Positions 6,301-6,842 of a DNA stretch of 6,842 nt are shown here, piece by piece. Position 1 is the stretch's first letter, and each line of letters starts with the position of its first letter. The stretch is from positions 1 to 6,842 of the forward strand of contig DRQV01000148.1 of NCBI GenBank assembly GCA_011371325.1, given 5' to 3'. The notes beneath the pieces were generated by a model that saw only the letters and a program-made list of their open reading frames with translations, did not search any database and was not told the DNA's origin. This DNA is from Thioploca sp. Lineage in GTDB: Bacteria; Pseudomonadota; Gammaproteobacteria; Beggiatoales; Beggiatoaceae. Both the position numbers and the translations under genes were made by a program.

Positions 6301-6842
6301 GAATTACAAACCGACTTATCAGTACAAGATTTTTTAAGTAATCCAACTGTGGCTAAATTAGCTGATTTAATCGATGCAGATATAGCAGTGCAGGATATTC
6401 CAGCTGATAAAACTCCTACTTCTTTGGTAAAAATTCAAGCTGGTAGTGAACATAAAAAACCATTATTCTTAGTCCATCCAATAGATGGGCAGGTATTCTT
6501 TTATCGAGATTTAGCTAACTGTCTCAGTGGTCAATTACCAGTGTATGGATTCCAATCGGTTGGATTGGCCGGTGAAGCTGAACCATTGGCCACAGTTGAA
6601 GCAATGGCAACTCATTATCTTACCATTATGCGAACCGTACAACCAGAGGGTCCTTACTTATTAGGTGGCGCTTCATTTGGCGGTTTAGTTGCATTTGAAA
6701 TGGCTCAACAATTATTAGCAATGGGACAAAAAGCTTTATTATTTCAAATTGATACCCCATCTATTACTTTGGATCTATTTGATTTAAAAAATGATTTTGA
6801 GATTCTGCAATTTATTTTTAAATATTTACTAAAGCTGGAAAT
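3397..6842 (+). CDS. Type I polyketide synthase, single module KS-AT-carrier protein-thioesterase, 3' end outside the window
   Basis: 1148 codons are open from the ATG at 3397 to the window edge without a stop. Ketosynthase (about residues 9-440): active-site Cys182 in TTCSTSLVAIH, His318 in EAHGTGTELGDP and His360 in KPNIGH, so the condensing triad is intact. Acyltransferase (about 530-830): GQGSQ at 537, nucleophile Ser625 in GHSIGE, Arg650 in RGKMMQ for the extender carboxylate, and HAFH at 721-724, the malonyl-CoA signature with catalytic His724. The post-AT motif YPFERQRHW is at 871-879. The carrier domain (about 925-990) has DDFFELGGSSL, with Ser956 as phosphopantetheine site. The type I thioesterase starts near 1018 with HPIDG at 1027; nucleophile Ser1093 is in GGASFGG and Asp1119 is the likely acid. 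Its His lies beyond the edge. No reductive or methylating domain and no docking or loading region is present. The protein should add one malonyl unit, leave the beta-keto group, and release the chain. The substrate is unknown. The AT-rich codon usage matches its neighbours. Confidence 0.95.
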   Translation, partial: MEGTQEALEQIAIVGMAGRFPGAKNLDEFWNNIKNGVESISSFSDEEAIASGLNPKYLQDPAFVKAHGLLDDIEMFDAPFFDMSPRDARILDPQHRIFLECAWEAWENSGYESAHYDGHVGVYAGTSFSTYLLRNILPNNLVDFPTIDRLEMALTNHKDTMPMRVSFHMNLTGPSISLGTTCSTSLVAIHLACQALLNYQCDMAMAGASFLRVPPKEGYLFQEGMIYSPDGHIRTFDAESKGIATGAGVGVVVLKLLEDAIADGDTIHAVIKASSLNNDGNTKIGYTAPSVDGQAEVIAEAISLAGINSDTVTYIEAHGTGTELGDPVEIAALTKAFRATSDSKKTQFCSITSAKPNIGHLNHAAGIAGLLKAILVLKNKQIPPSINFKTPNPKIDFANSPFIVNTELKDWKTDGVPRRAGVNAFGIGGTNAHIILEEAPTPPISAPSNRPYQLLTISAKTNSALDTITTNLAKSIEQSKTNLADVAYTLQMGRKVFNYRRILVCQNNGNLTELPPKQIATDFQKATERPVAFMFSGQGSQYVNMGRELYEVEPLFKQTIDTCAEILKPHLDLDLRDILYPTIEDTSEQLQQTAIAQPALFVIEYALAKLWMEWGIQPQAMIGHSIGEYVAACLAGVFSLEDALALVAARGKMMQTMPIGSMLAVPLAPEELQPLLPESLSIAVINGPALCAVAGETDVIKEFEQQLVKKDIECSMLYTSHAFHSAMMQPIVAAFTDQVKQVKLQAPQIPYLSNVTGNWITKSEATDPNYWAKHLRNTVQFAAGLQNLLQDPEQILLEVGPGRTLSTLAKQHHAKKSEQTILNSIRHVKDEQSDIAFLFTNLGKLWLAGTNIDWSKFYENETRHRVPLPTYPFERQRHWIDPPKESNTSEKKTQLSLSRLDELEREEQASVSDQELPQIEEPRNPKEQKIAEVWIRVLGVKRLSIHDDFFELGGSSLLASRLVAEICKELQTDLSVQDFLSNPTVAKLADLIDADIAVQDIPADKTPTSLVKIQAGSEHKKPLFLVHPIDGQVFFYRDLANCLSGQLPVYGFQSVGLAGEAEPLATVEAMATHYLTIMRTVQPEGPYLLGGASFGGLVAFEMAQQLLAMGQKALLFQIDTPSITLDLFDLKNDFEILQFIFKYLLKLE

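Overview
The window looks like the chromosome of an AT-rich Gram-negative bacterium, most likely a gammaproteobacterium. The supporting genes are an LPS inner-core heptosyltransferase (WaaC), a 23S rRNA pseudouridine synthase of RluB type, and a BepA-type periplasmic protease/chaperone for the outer membrane. By eye G+C is about one third, and most codons end in A or T. The presence of waaC argues against Legionella, whose LPS core lacks heptose. I cannot name a genus.

Layout: at the left edge the 5' part of waaC runs leftward out of the window. It is divergent from rluB, with only about 20 bases between the two start codons. Four genes then follow on the + strand: rluB (183-941), an unrecognised cysteine-free coiled-coil protein (997-1680), a signal-peptide-bearing M48/TPR protein of the BepA family (1852-3273), and a large type I polyketide synthase that starts at 3397 and is still open at the right edge (1148 codons seen). 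The gaps between the + strand genes are 55, 171 and 123 bases. They are very AT-rich and hold no strong terminator and no RNA gene. No mobile element, tRNA or CRISPR array is visible.

The first four genes are housekeeping or envelope functions. The distinctive part is the PKS, a complete minimal extension module with the order KS - AT - carrier protein - thioesterase. It has no ketoreductase, dehydratase, enoylreductase or methyltransferase, no loading domain and almost no N-terminal extension. Catalytic residues are visible for KS, AT and carrier protein, and for the TE up to the truncation. The AT carries the malonyl-type HAFH signature. This looks like a chain-terminating module, or a stand-alone one, that adds one unreduced malonate unit and releases the product. 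Its base composition matches the neighbouring core genes, so there is no compositional sign of recent transfer. The KS active-site surroundings depart from consensus and are the best lead in the window.
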